NCBI RefSeq assembly: GCF_040530035.1
Contig: NZ_JBEWCD010000002.1
Coordinates: 2,215,793 to 2,279,792, forward strand
Direction: 5' to 3'
Length of the DNA: 64,000 bases
DNA from: Roseibium sp. HPY-6
GTDB lineage: Bacteria; Pseudomonadota; Alphaproteobacteria; Rhizobiales; Stappiaceae
The notes under the pieces were generated by a model, which ran no database searches, had not been told where the DNA came from, and saw only the letters and a program-made list of their open reading frames with translations. Both the position numbers and the translations under genes were made by a program. Below, piece after piece: positions 1 to 8,461 of the stretch. Within the stretch, counting starts at the first letter, position 1. Every line of letters starts with the position of its first letter.

Positions 1-992
1 GTGCCGAAATACCAGACGAACAGGCTCATCGAGAAGTCGCCGCGTTTGATCTTGCGGTCGCTCCAGCGTTTGCGTGGGTAGTCTTTCAGGAGTTTTCCGT
101 ATGTCATCGCCGAATCGCAATTGGACACAACGATGTCCGCAGGCACGGTCTCGCCGGACGCAAGACGGACACCTGTCGCCCTCTTGCCGTTGGTCAAAAT
201 GGTTTCGACGGTCTCGTTCAGACGGATAGTGCCGTTGTTCTTTTCAACGAGGCCTGCAATTCCGTGGGCGAGTTTGTTTGTTCCGCCAATCGCATAGTGA
301 ACGCCGTGCTTGCTCTCAAGATGCGCTATCAGGCAGTAAAAGGACGTTGTGGTGAACGGGTTACCGCCAATGAGAAGCGGATGAAATGAGAAGACTGACC
401 GCAGTTTGTCGCTTTTGAAGTGCTTCTTGACGACACTGTAGACCGATCTGTATCCCCCGAGCCTGACGAGTTGCGCAAATGTGCTCAGCGTGAAAGCCAG
501 GCTGTGAAACGGCTTGTCTGCAAGCTCCAGGAAAGCATACTCGTAGATTTGGCGGCTTTCTTCCATGAAAGTGCGGTATCCGGCCACATCATCGGGCTCG
601 AAGCGAGCAATCTCCGCTTCCATTGCGGCCTGGTCTCCCGAATAGGTGAACACCGAGCCGTCGGAGAAACGGATCTTGTAAAACGGGTTGTTCTCGCGAA
701 TATCCAGGTCATCCGCGAGTCTGCCACCGCAATCCGCCCAGAGCTTTTCGAAAAGCCACGGTGCGGTGATGATCGTCGGGCCGGCGTCAAACACAAACCC
801 GTCCTGCCGGTAGACATAGGCGCGCCCGCCCGGTGCGTCCAGAGGATCGAAAACAGTTACCCGATACCCTCTTTTGCCCAAGAGGGCCGCGGCGGACAGC
901 CCGCCGACGCCCGCCCCGATCACAACGGCGTGGGGCAAGCCTGGCTTGTCCGTTTCCGTGATCGTTGATGGAATGTCCGGGGCAATGTTCAC
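1..992 (-). CDS. crtI: Phytoene desaturase CrtI, partial (N-terminal about 330 residues)
   Basis: Carotenoid biosynthesis flavoenzyme that introduces double bonds into phytoene at the membrane. The reading frame runs off the left edge of the window, so the C-terminal third is missing. The N-terminus has the FAD-binding Rossmann motif GAGVGGLSAA (about residues 26-35), followed by a PGGRAYVY segment, both typical of the CrtI/CrtD family. The start is the GTG at 992, chosen because AAAGGAG lies about 7 nt upstream on the minus strand; no better in-frame ATG was seen. A PpsR-type operator lies about 70 bp upstream. CrtD (methoxyneurosporene dehydrogenase) is the main alternative; the placement next to bchIDO and the family-typical N-terminus favour CrtI. 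Confidence 0.88.
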   Translation of the reverse strand, partial: MNIAPDIPSTITETDKPGLPHAVVIGAGVGGLSAAALLGKRGYRVTVFDPLDAPGGRAYVYRQDGFVFDAGPTIITAPWLFEKLWADCGGRLADDLDIRENNPFYKIRFSDGSVFTYSGDQAAMEAEIARFEPDDVAGYRTFMEESRQIYEYAFLELADKPFHSLAFTLSTFAQLVRLGGYRSVYSVVKKHFKSDKLRSVFSFHPLLIGGNPFTTTSFYCLIAHLESKHGVHYAIGGTNKLAHGIAGLVEKNNGTIRLNETVETILTNGKRATGVRLASGETVPADIVVSNCDSAMTYGKLLKDYPRKRWSDRKIKRGDFSMSLFVWYFG

Positions 993-1060
993 GTTTGTGC
1001 TCCTTTCCCCATCGATCCGGCCTGGCTTGACGACCGCGTGCCAATCAGGCTCTTCCCTTG

Positions 1061-1078
1061 TGTAAATTTTAGTTTACA
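1061..1078. promoter_or_regulatory. PpsR/CrtJ operator box upstream of crtI
   Basis: A perfect TGT-N12-ACA palindrome (tgtaaattttagtttaca). This is the known binding motif of the redox-responsive repressor PpsR/CrtJ, which shuts down pigment genes under oxygen. It sits between the end of the membrane-protein gene and the crtI start. No second box was seen nearby, although PpsR often uses two. Confidence 0.75.
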
Positions 1079-1110
1079 CTTTTCTGTCTTAGAAAGAAGA
1101 CCTTTTCGGA

Positions 1111-1890
1111 TTATTCTGCAGCATCCAGGTCGAGAGGCCTGCCGCTGGGAGGTCTTGCAGTCCTGTTCAGGAAACGACGGCTGACTTGATGGCGATGGTA
1201 GAAGATCAGTGCCAGACCGGTTGCAAGAGGGATCGCCCAGAGCCCGGGCGCGAGCGCGAGTTCCGGCATGAGGCGCACGGCGCCAAAGGCAAAGAAGGCC
1301 GTGTAGACCGAGATCCCGGTTCCAACGATCGCCTTGATATGTTCCAGCAGCCACTCGACCGGTCCTGGATCTGTCTTGAACAGGAACCAGACATTTGTTG
1401 CGACCGTCGCAAATCCGACCATGGAAATGCCAATCATCATCGGCTGCGCGATCAGGACACCCTGCAGCGCGCAATTTGCGGAAGCGATGAACAGCGCGAC
1501 CTGCAGTCCCCAGTTCAGAGGCGTCTGGTTTTTGCGCTGGTCCCGTTTGTTGACCGCGCAAAGCCAGCCATACCAGGCAAGGTTGACCGTCAGGAGCCCG
1601 AGATAAAGCATCATCCAGCCGAAGATCCCGCGGACGAGAACCGGATCGGAGAACTCCTCGTGGTGGACGAGATGCGGATGGGTCGCCATCGGGGCAATCA
1701 GCGTAAGTGTTGCCATCAGCATGGCGACCGTGCCGGTGAACAGCATGGCCGCGGCGAAAAGCCGGCCCCACCACCGGTGTCTATCTCCGCCTTTCTTGGC
1801 GAATACCGGAACCCAGAACCCGATCAGTCCAGGCGCACCAGTCGCGATATGAAGAGCGATGAACACTTTGAAGAGGTCATAAACGGTCAT
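1111..1890 (-). CDS. Multi-pass inner-membrane protein in the photosynthesis cluster, function unknown
   Basis: A 259-residue, strongly hydrophobic protein with roughly six to seven predicted membrane segments (for example LFAAAMLFTGTVAMLMATL and GIFGWMMLYLGLLTVNLAW). It resembles uncharacterised DUF2306-like membrane proteins in overall layout, but I cannot assign a family firmly. The start at 1890 is an ATG with GGGAG about 10 nt upstream. It is divergent from the P450 gene, with 52 bp between them, and lies upstream of crtI on the same strand. Its place inside the pigment cluster suggests a role in pigment or membrane biogenesis, but that is inference only. The crtI operator box lies just after its stop, so crtI probably has its own promoter. 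Confidence 0.8.
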   Translation of the reverse strand: MTVYDLFKVFIALHIATGAPGLIGFWVPVFAKKGGDRHRWWGRLFAAAMLFTGTVAMLMATLTLIAPMATHPHLVHHEEFSDPVLVRGIFGWMMLYLGLLTVNLAWYGWLCAVNKRDQRKNQTPLNWGLQVALFIASANCALQGVLIAQPMMIGISMVGFATVATNVWFLFKTDPGPVEWLLEHIKAIVGTGISVYTAFFAFGAVRLMPELALAPGLWAIPLATGLALIFYHRHQVSRRFLNRTARPPSGRPLDLDAAE

Positions 1891-1942
1891 GGGTGCGGAT
1901 CTCCCGTGATGGCCTGCAACACCTTGAGGGTCGGAGGGAAAA

Positions 1943-3331
1943 ATGTCGGCAGCTGAGATCTACGTTCCTCCGCGCCCGTCGCGTTTGCCGCCCGTCATGG
2001 CGCTTTTGCGCACGGTTTGGAACGGGGAGGGAGACCTTCTCAGCCTGTTGCCCGGCGCCGCCTTTGCCATGGATGCCGGGGAACTCGGCTATTCGCGGCG
2101 TTCGATCAAGTTGTTCAATGATCCGGAACTTGTGCGTCAGATCCTTCACGACGCCGATGGCATTTTTCCCAAGAGTGACCTCATGGTTGGCGCGCTGGAG
2201 GCTCTGATTGGCGATTCCATTTTTGTTTCGGATGGTGCGAAGTGGCGACGGCAACGGGCGATGATCGACCCGGCCTTTTCCAAGATGCGTTTGACACACG
2301 CCTTCAAGGCGATGCAGCAAGCCGTTGACGCCTATGTCGAACGCCTTCATTCGAGCGCAGAACGCGGCGAAGTCCTGTCGCTCGACCGGATCATGAGTGA
2401 GCTGACGGCGGACATCATCTGCAGGACGGTGTTTTCGACATCTCTCGACACCCAGATTTCCAGAGACGTCTTTGACGATTTCGAGGTCTTTGAACGCGGT
2501 GTCGCACAAGTGAAGATCTGGCGGCTGATCATGGACCCGGCCTGGACGAAGGTGCCTCAGAGCGAAGATGTGCTGGCGGCGTGCAAGCGTATCCGCCATC
2601 ATCTGGGCGGGCTGATTGATACACATACCGGGCCTGATGCTGACCGGTTCGACGACATTGCCAGTGCGGTCATTTCCGCGCGGGACGCGGAAACCGGAGA
2701 CCCTTTTACGCGTGACGAGCTTATTGACCAGCTTGGGGTCTTTTTTCTGGCCGGTCACGAGACAACGGCCAGTGCGCTCACATGGGCGTTTTATATGCTC
2801 GCGATGTGTCCAGACATACTGGCGAGGCTGCGAAGCGAAGTGGACGCCGTCGCTGAGGGTCAGGAACTCACCTTCGAGGCGACGCGCTCGCTTACCTACA
2901 CCAGAGCAATTTTCCGAGAAACTCTGCGGCTCTACCCGCCGATCACCTTCATGCCGCGCGTTGCTCTCAAGGCAACACGGATCGGCACCTACAAAGTGCG
3001 CAAAGGCGCGCTCCTGATGATCTCGCCCTGGACGCTTCATCGGCACACGCGGTACTGGACGGATCCAGATCGCTTTGATCCCGACCGTTTCATGCCGGAC
3101 CGGGAGAAGGAGGTTTTTCCTGGAACCTACATTCCGTTCGGGTCCGGACCTCACACCTGCGTCGGTGCCGGCTTCGCGGCGATTGAAAGCGCATTGATCC
3201 TGGGGCGCCTGACACGCGCGTTCGACTTTTCTCCGGTCGAAACCGGAGACGTAAGGCCGGCGGCGCGCCTGACGACGCGGCCGTCCCAGGAGATCCAGGT
3301 GCGGGTCAGGAATAGGAGCCATGGGCACTAA
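1943..3331 (+). CDS. Cytochrome P450 inside the photosynthesis gene cluster
   Basis: A 462-residue soluble-type P450 monooxygenase with all hallmark motifs. The I-helix oxygen-binding AGHETTAS starts near residue 270, the K-helix ExxR (RETLR) covers E326 and R329, and the heme-ligand loop FGSGPHTCVG places the proximal cysteine at C406. The start ATG at 1943 has GGAGGG upstream. It is the only gene on the plus strand in this block and is convergent with the ATP-grasp gene, overlapping its 3' end by 26 bp. No PpsR box precedes it. P450s of this type hydroxylate lipids, terpenoids or carotenoids. A carotenoid-modifying role, perhaps in place of CrtA-type oxygenation, is inferred from location and untested. 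No ferredoxin or reductase partner is adjacent. Confidence 0.93.
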   Translation: MSAAEIYVPPRPSRLPPVMALLRTVWNGEGDLLSLLPGAAFAMDAGELGYSRRSIKLFNDPELVRQILHDADGIFPKSDLMVGALEALIGDSIFVSDGAKWRRQRAMIDPAFSKMRLTHAFKAMQQAVDAYVERLHSSAERGEVLSLDRIMSELTADIICRTVFSTSLDTQISRDVFDDFEVFERGVAQVKIWRLIMDPAWTKVPQSEDVLAACKRIRHHLGGLIDTHTGPDADRFDDIASAVISARDAETGDPFTRDELIDQLGVFFLAGHETTASALTWAFYMLAMCPDILARLRSEVDAVAEGQELTFEATRSLTYTRAIFRETLRLYPPITFMPRVALKATRIGTYKVRKGALLMISPWTLHRHTRYWTDPDRFDPDRFMPDREKEVFPGTYIPFGSGPHTCVGAGFAAIESALILGRLTRAFDFSPVETGDVRPAARLTTRPSQEIQVRVRNRSHGH

Positions 3332-4619
3332 CCTGTTCGGCTGCCTGTATTGACGCGTCGTTTTGGGCAGCCTTTTGTGGTGGCCAGGCAATGTCGCGTG
3401 TTGCTGCTTCGCCGAAGGTTCGGCCACGAAACATCACCTGCTTCAGCACGGGCCACGAGTAGGGTGTCATGAGCGGAAAAGGGGCGGGGTCGTCAAGGGA
3501 CCAAAGGACGTCCCGCGCGCTCAGCATTGCGCGAAGATGGCGGAGGGCTGTCCCGGGTCGGAATATGTTGCCATAGACCTGCAGGAGCGTTGTGTGCCCT
3601 TCCTGAAAGCGTTCGCCCGGTTTCAAACCGACTTCTGTTGTCTCTTCGAAATTCGCAATCGCGTTTGCAATACCGTCTGGGTCAAGAAAGTGGATGCCGC
3701 TTGTCAGACGCGGGTTGCATTCCAGAGGCCAGGGTGTGCCCACTTCATCCACGATGAAGTCGAAAGCAAGAAAGTAGGAATAGCCGCCTGATCGGGCGAA
3801 ATCGGCAACCCACTCATTCACTTGAGGCAAATCACTTACGCGTCGAAAACAGACGGCGACTGTTCCGGCAAAGACGAGGCCTTCGTAGGTGACATGCGCG
3901 AGCACCTCACCATTTCGGCAGAGGCTCAAGGTGCTGACTTCCCGCCCGAAGATCCGTTTTTGAATGATGGTGTCCGCGTTGCCTGGCTGCTCCGTCGGGA
4001 GGCTATCGGGTGAAAGCATACGCAATGCCTGTCCGGAGCAGCCGAGCCTCGGCTTCAGGACGGTGTCGCCAGACGCAGCAAGTCGCGATGCTTGTGCGTC
4101 TGAAGCAAGGTATGTTTCCGGGGCGCTTATCCCTGCGTTTTGGGCGATTTGGTTGAACGTGTATTTGTCATGAAGATCCTGAAGAACGTCGTTCGATAGC
4201 GCGAACAGCCGTGTTTCGTCCGGCAGTCGGTTCTTCAAGAGGCTTACGTGGAGTGCTTCTTCTGAAACGGGAAGGACAAGGTCGACCTTTTCACGCGCAA
4301 CAATGTCGAGCAGATGAGCAAGATATTGCTCCTGATGGCTGTGCGGCGAAGGTGTTTTGAAGGATTTTTCAACAGCGTTCGACGCTCGGCAAAGGTGGAA
4401 GGCGAAAGGGTCGGCAACCAGTACCCGGCATCCGGCCGCAGTGAGTGCACGTGCAAGCTCGAGCGCTTTCGGCAGGCGTCCAAGCGTCAGCAGAACGGTT
4501 ATCGATTTGCCGCGCGACACAACGCATGCCTCCAGATCTCGGTGCACCTCGCAGACCGAACCAATTTCAGCGGCGTTCCGAAGAGTTTGCGTATTCGCCT
4601 CATGCTGCGTCCGCTCCAT
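3306..4619 (-). CDS. ATP-grasp ligase downstream of bchO
   Basis: An ATP-grasp carboxylate-amine/thiol ligase-type protein of about 437 residues. Visible features are a Rossmann-like N-terminal pre-ATP domain, the ATP-binding VLKPRLGCSG loop, the adenine-region segment IIQKRIFGREVS, and the metal-binding ECNPRLTSG motif near the end of the ATP-grasp fold. The substrate is unknown. I chose the ATG at 4619, which overlaps bchO by 20 bp; an upstream frame start at 4661 is possible, and neither has a strong Shine-Dalgarno sequence. The overlap makes it very likely the last gene of the bchI-bchD-bchO transcript. It could modify a pigment, a carotenoid carboxylate or a small molecule coordinated with phototrophy; none of these is shown by the sequence. 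Confidence 0.85.
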   Translation of the reverse strand: MERTQHEANTQTLRNAAEIGSVCEVHRDLEACVVSRGKSITVLLTLGRLPKALELARALTAAGCRVLVADPFAFHLCRASNAVEKSFKTPSPHSHQEQYLAHLLDIVAREKVDLVLPVSEEALHVSLLKNRLPDETRLFALSNDVLQDLHDKYTFNQIAQNAGISAPETYLASDAQASRLAASGDTVLKPRLGCSGQALRMLSPDSLPTEQPGNADTIIQKRIFGREVSTLSLCRNGEVLAHVTYEGLVFAGTVAVCFRRVSDLPQVNEWVADFARSGGYSYFLAFDFIVDEVGTPWPLECNPRLTSGIHFLDPDGIANAIANFEETTEVGLKPGERFQEGHTTLLQVYGNIFRPGTALRHLRAMLSARDVLWSLDDPAPFPLMTPYSWPVLKQVMFRGRTFGEAATRDIAWPPQKAAQNDASIQAAEQVSAHGSYS

Positions 4620-5523
4620 TCGAGTGACCGTTCGAGACGATAGTCTCGATCCAGTCGACAACGATCTCCGGATAGCATTCGTGCACCAGGTGTCCGCCTT
4701 TTGGTGTCAGGGTGAGACTGCTGTGCTGTGCAAGGCCTGCCGCTCTCTTCGAGCTTGAGGCCGGAACCATCGGGTCGTCTTCTGCCGCGAGCAGATCCAG
4801 CGGTGTTGAAAGGCGCCGAAGCATGGCGTTGAGATGGGACAAGTCCCAGGACGCCATCATGCCGAGGGCGCCGCGCACGTGTCCGGCCGAACCCAGCAGC
4901 CGGCGATAAATTTCCTCGCCGTGGGCATCGATCGGAGACCCGGTCGCCGTCAAGAGGTTTTGACCGAGTGGTGTTGACTTTGCCAAAAGGGAAAACATCG
5001 AGGCCGATAGCGGGTTCGCGAAAAGCGCTTTTGCCATGGGAGACAGGACACGATTTCCACGGATCGGCTTGAGCGCCCCGTTTATGCCAAGAACGCGATG
5101 CGAGCGTCGGCTGTGCTCCACGGATTTTTGAGCGGCAGAAACGAGCGAGACACCTATGACGGCGCCCGCCGAGTGGCCGATGATGGTAAGCGGTTGCATA
5201 GCCAGCTCATTCATGAGAGACCGGATCGAGGTCGTCATGCCTTCAAGGGAGAGGTCCGGCGACGCTGTTGGGCGTGTAAAACCATGGCACGGGAGATCCG
5301 GCACAATCAGCCTGAAACGGTTCTCCAGAAGCGGCAACACATTGCGCCATGAAAACGAGGCAGCGCCGGTCCCGTGGATCAAGAGGACACAGGGTGCGGT
5401 TCGTGAACCAAGATCCTGAACATGCCAGTGATAGCCCGCAACCTCGACAAATTGGCTGGCGTCGCGAAACGGCCAATCGCTTCCGTCTCTTTCCCAATCC
5501 AACCAGTCGCGATCTCGCCTCAT
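4600..5523 (-). CDS. bchO: BchO, alpha/beta hydrolase of the magnesium chelatase operon
   Basis: A 307-residue alpha/beta-hydrolase-fold protein. It shows the oxyanion-side LIHGTGAASFSW, the nucleophile elbow GHSAGA and a C-terminal GGHLVHE histidine region. BchO proteins are conserved beside bchI and bchD and are regarded as accessory to Mg chelatase, with no firmly established reaction. The start codon overlaps the bchD stop in an ATGA arrangement, so translation is probably coupled. Confidence 0.92.
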   Translation of the reverse strand: MRRDRDWLDWERDGSDWPFRDASQFVEVAGYHWHVQDLGSRTAPCVLLIHGTGAASFSWRNVLPLLENRFRLIVPDLPCHGFTRPTASPDLSLEGMTTSIRSLMNELAMQPLTIIGHSAGAVIGVSLVSAAQKSVEHSRRSHRVLGINGALKPIRGNRVLSPMAKALFANPLSASMFSLLAKSTPLGQNLLTATGSPIDAHGEEIYRRLLGSAGHVRGALGMMASWDLSHLNAMLRRLSTPLDLLAAEDDPMVPASSSKRAAGLAQHSSLTLTPKGGHLVHECYPEIVVDWIETIVSNGHSNGADAA

Positions 5524-7394
5524 GCTCTTGCCTCCACAAGGGACGCGTTCACAACATCGGACATCGACCCGGCATCCGCATGACGCAGGAAATGCAGATC
5601 CGCGCCCATCGTTTGTGCCAGTGAGGCTACGGATTCTCGCGGGCGGCGGGCGATGTCGATGCAGATCGAGCGCATTTCAAGGCTCCGGTATTGACCCGCG
5701 ACAAGCCCGAGCTCTTCTTTGGCGCGGTTTCTGTCCGGTTCACCGTTCCGAGCAATGTTCCCACGGCCGTCGGTCAGCAACACCATGACCGGCGTACTGC
5801 CTTGCCGGCGGACCGACAATGCAAGCTCCAGCCCCTTTTCCAGTCCGGAAACCAGGGGTGTCGCGCCTCCACCCGGCAGACCGGCAAGTTTGCGTTTTGC
5901 CATGACCAGCGATCGTGTCGGCGGCAGTACCGTCTCCGCGCCCCTGCCGCGGAATGCAATCATGGCAACCTCATCGCGGCGCACGTAGCATCTGGACAGC
6001 AGCTGCTCGATCGCTCCTTTGGTCTCTCCGAGGCGTTCCAGCGCCGTTGATCCTGATGCATCCACCATGAAAATGGCGGTTGAGGGCGTTTCGTGACGCA
6101 AACGCTGGAAGCGATAGTCATCCCGTGTGATCAGCGCGCGAGGCTGTTTCACATGCCTTTTGTCCCGATCAGATAGACGCGCGAGCAACATGGCCCGGTT
6201 CTGGCTGCGGATCATCTGCCAGGGGGCAGCAGCGCGCAGCGTCGCAATGATGCTCGGCCGCGCGTCCGGGAAAGGCGCTGTACGGGAAACGGCAACTGGC
6301 CGGCCGCGACGTGCGTTCTTCTGAGGCGTTCCCGCCTTCCCGGTCCGGGAAGTGCTCGACCGCGCAGGACTTTTGTCCGCAAGCTCCGGCAGACCAGAGA
6401 TGGTACCGGCCTCAACAGCGGAGAGCAATTCGGTTAACTCGGTCAGGTCTTGTGAAGAGCTGGTCCGGTCCTCATTTTTCGGCTCTGGTTCGGCTCGTCC
6501 GGACGGTTCGGCTTGGCACTCATCGGGGGACGGTTGCGTGCGATTTTCGGGAATTTGATCTTCATCCTGAACCGGCTGCGACTGCAGGTTGACACCGAGA
6601 CACAGGCGCAGAGCTCTAAGCGCATCAGCTTCGGCGACGCTGCCTCGGCTTTCCATAGCCGCCAGCATGCGAGCGACCAAAGTGAGGTAGCGCAATCGAC
6701 GCAGAGAAGAGCAGCCGGCCGCACAGGCAACCTGTGCCAGCAGTTCTGTGATTGCCGTTGAGATTTCAATGTCTTGCCATGTCAGCGACGCATCTTCCCG
6801 CGCTCTTGGGCTTGTTGCGGACACGTCGCTCCATGAGACGGCACTCAGGTCTGCGATCAGGCCGAGGCGGTCCGATAGCGCATGTGGCAGGTGCTCTTCG
6901 GGCGAGGCTGATTCATCAATTGCAATCACCTGAAAGCGTGTTTTGACCTGCACGGCGCTCCGATCTTTCGACTGCAAGGGCGAGGAGCTTACTTTCGTAT
7001 CGATTGCCTCGCCAATGACGGCTGCAGTTGCAGCGTTCAGCCTTTCGGCCATGGGCAGGAGCAAAACGCCCTGGTCTGCGCGTGCCAGCAGGCCCGGCAT
7101 TGTGACAACCCGCCCAGTCTTGGCAGTTGCCGGAATGTCGATGCTGCCCTGGAGAGCGGAATGACCGACGGAATTAGGAACCTTGATCCAGTTCGTTCTG
7201 GAGCCGAAAATGTCCCTCAAATGTGCAAGGTAGGCGTCACGGACACCGCCGGCACGCGCTTTCAGCCATAGGCCACCCAGTTGACGACCGCCGGTTTTAA
7301 GAAGTCTCGCCGCAAGAAGAGCGTCGTCCCAGGCACCGGACCGATCGCCGTCCGGAACTGGTACTAAGCCGTGTCCTGCGCCGGGTTCAACCAT
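5520..7394 (-). CDS. bchD: Magnesium chelatase subunit D
   Basis: Subunit D of the ATP-dependent Mg chelatase, which with BchI and BchH inserts Mg2+ into protoporphyrin IX at the first committed step of bacteriochlorophyll synthesis. At 624 residues it fits the family. It has a degenerate N-terminal AAA+ domain, a proline- and acid-rich linker in the middle, and a C-terminal von Willebrand A domain with the MIDAS motif DASGS near residue 445 and LLTDGRGN later. The frame is open further upstream, but the ATG at 7394 overlaps the end of bchI (shared ATGGTTGA) and removes residues that would lie inside bchI, so it is the natural start. Confidence 0.94.
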   Translation of the reverse strand: MVEPGAGHGLVPVPDGDRSGAWDDALLAARLLKTGGRQLGGLWLKARAGGVRDAYLAHLRDIFGSRTNWIKVPNSVGHSALQGSIDIPATAKTGRVVTMPGLLARADQGVLLLPMAERLNAATAAVIGEAIDTKVSSSPLQSKDRSAVQVKTRFQVIAIDESASPEEHLPHALSDRLGLIADLSAVSWSDVSATSPRAREDASLTWQDIEISTAITELLAQVACAAGCSSLRRLRYLTLVARMLAAMESRGSVAEADALRALRLCLGVNLQSQPVQDEDQIPENRTQPSPDECQAEPSGRAEPEPKNEDRTSSSQDLTELTELLSAVEAGTISGLPELADKSPARSSTSRTGKAGTPQKNARRGRPVAVSRTAPFPDARPSIIATLRAAAPWQMIRSQNRAMLLARLSDRDKRHVKQPRALITRDDYRFQRLRHETPSTAIFMVDASGSTALERLGETKGAIEQLLSRCYVRRDEVAMIAFRGRGAETVLPPTRSLVMAKRKLAGLPGGGATPLVSGLEKGLELALSVRRQGSTPVMVLLTDGRGNIARNGEPDRNRAKEELGLVAGQYRSLEMRSICIDIARRPRESVASLAQTMGADLHFLRHADAGSMSDVVNASLVEARA

Positions 7395-8424
7395 GGCCGG
7401 CGCCTGCACTGACCGCGGCAATCGCGCGCTCCACACGTGGTGCACTGCCGGCATCGTCAAGGGGGTCGCGGCGCAGGCGGTGGCAAAGCACGAGCGGAGA
7501 AATCTCCGAGACGTCGCTCCAGGTGACTTCCAGCCGTCCGCCAAGTGCGGCAGAGGCTCTGCAGGCGCGCATCAGGGTCAATTCACCCCGCATTCCGTCT
7601 ATGCCAAGCCCCATACACAATTGAGACATGCGGGAGAGGACATCGTCGGGAATGTCTACGTCGCGCAGGATCTTGCGTGCCTTGACAACGCGGCTCCGGA
7701 TGGCGGCATCCTTGCGCGCCCAGCTCTGGCAAAACCCATCCGCGTCCGCCTCGTACGCGTCCCTGCGCCGGATCACCTCGATCCGCTGTTTCAGGTCATC
7801 GATTGTGCGCACATCCACGGCGAGGCCGAACCTGTCGAGCAATTGAGGGCGCAGGTCTCCCTCTTCCGGGTTGCCGCTGCCCACAAGTGCGAAGCGCGCG
7901 GCATGGCGGATGCTCAGGCCTTCGCGTTCAACTACGTTGACACCTGAGGCGGCCGCGTCGAGCAACAGATCAACAAGGTGATCTTCCAGCAGGTTGACTT
8001 CATCGATATAAAGAAAACCCCGGTTAGCGCTTGCGAGCAGTCCCGGCTCAAAGTCTTTTTCGCCGGCAACAAGCGCTTTTTCCAGATCGAGCGCACCGCA
8101 GATCCTGTCTTCTGTGGCCCCAAGCGGCAAGTCGACCATCGGTGTTCGGGTTTTGACCGCTTTCGGCGCTTTTTGGCCGTTTACTGTATTGCAGACAGGA
8201 CAGGCGTCCTGCGGGCGCGCCGGTTCGCAGTTAAACCGGCAACCGGCACGGGTCTCGATTTTGGGGAGCAATTCCGCCAAGGCTCGGACCGCGGTCGACT
8301 TACCCGTGCCCCGGTCTCCAAAGATCAGAACGCCGCCCAGCAGCGGTTCCACGGCTGCCATCAGGAGCGCTTTTTTCATGTCCTCCTGGGCGACGATTGC
8401 CGAAAAGGGAAACGGTTTGGACAT
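7387..8424 (-). CDS. bchI: Magnesium chelatase ATPase subunit I
   Basis: The AAA+ motor subunit of Mg chelatase, 345 residues. Walker A is GDRGTGKST (residues 36-44), and the Walker B region is FLYIDEVNLLEDH. The segment around residues 62-78 contains four cysteines (CRFNC and CPVC), an insertion found in many BchI proteins but not in all. A GSGNPEEGDLRPQLLDRFG sensor region is intact. The start ATG at 8424 has AGGA about 6 nt upstream. It is the first gene of the bchI-bchD-bchO-ATP-grasp run, and a PpsR box lies 20 bp upstream of the start. Confidence 0.97.
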   Translation of the reverse strand: MSKPFPFSAIVAQEDMKKALLMAAVEPLLGGVLIFGDRGTGKSTAVRALAELLPKIETRAGCRFNCEPARPQDACPVCNTVNGQKAPKAVKTRTPMVDLPLGATEDRICGALDLEKALVAGEKDFEPGLLASANRGFLYIDEVNLLEDHLVDLLLDAAASGVNVVEREGLSIRHAARFALVGSGNPEEGDLRPQLLDRFGLAVDVRTIDDLKQRIEVIRRRDAYEADADGFCQSWARKDAAIRSRVVKARKILRDVDIPDDVLSRMSQLCMGLGIDGMRGELTLMRACRASAALGGRLEVTWSDVSEISPLVLCHRLRRDPLDDAGSAPRVERAIAAVSAGAGHG

Positions 8425-8443
8425 GGTTCCTGCCTATGTTGAG

Positions 8444-8461
8444 TGTCAATGTAAGTTGACA
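8444..8461. promoter_or_regulatory. PpsR/CrtJ operator box upstream of bchI
   Basis: A perfect TGT-N12-ACA motif (tgtcaatgtaagttgaca) only 20 bp before the bchI start codon. It matches the known PpsR/CrtJ operator and would place the bchIDO-ATP-grasp transcript under the same oxygen/light control as crtI. The closeness to the start implies a short leader. Confidence 0.75.

Noticed and set aside
1877..3427. A 516-codon open frame on the minus strand, antisense to the P450
   Set aside because: The plus strand encodes a P450 with all conserved motifs; the antisense product has no motif and an arginine/proline-rich composition typical of a shadow frame in GC-rich DNA.
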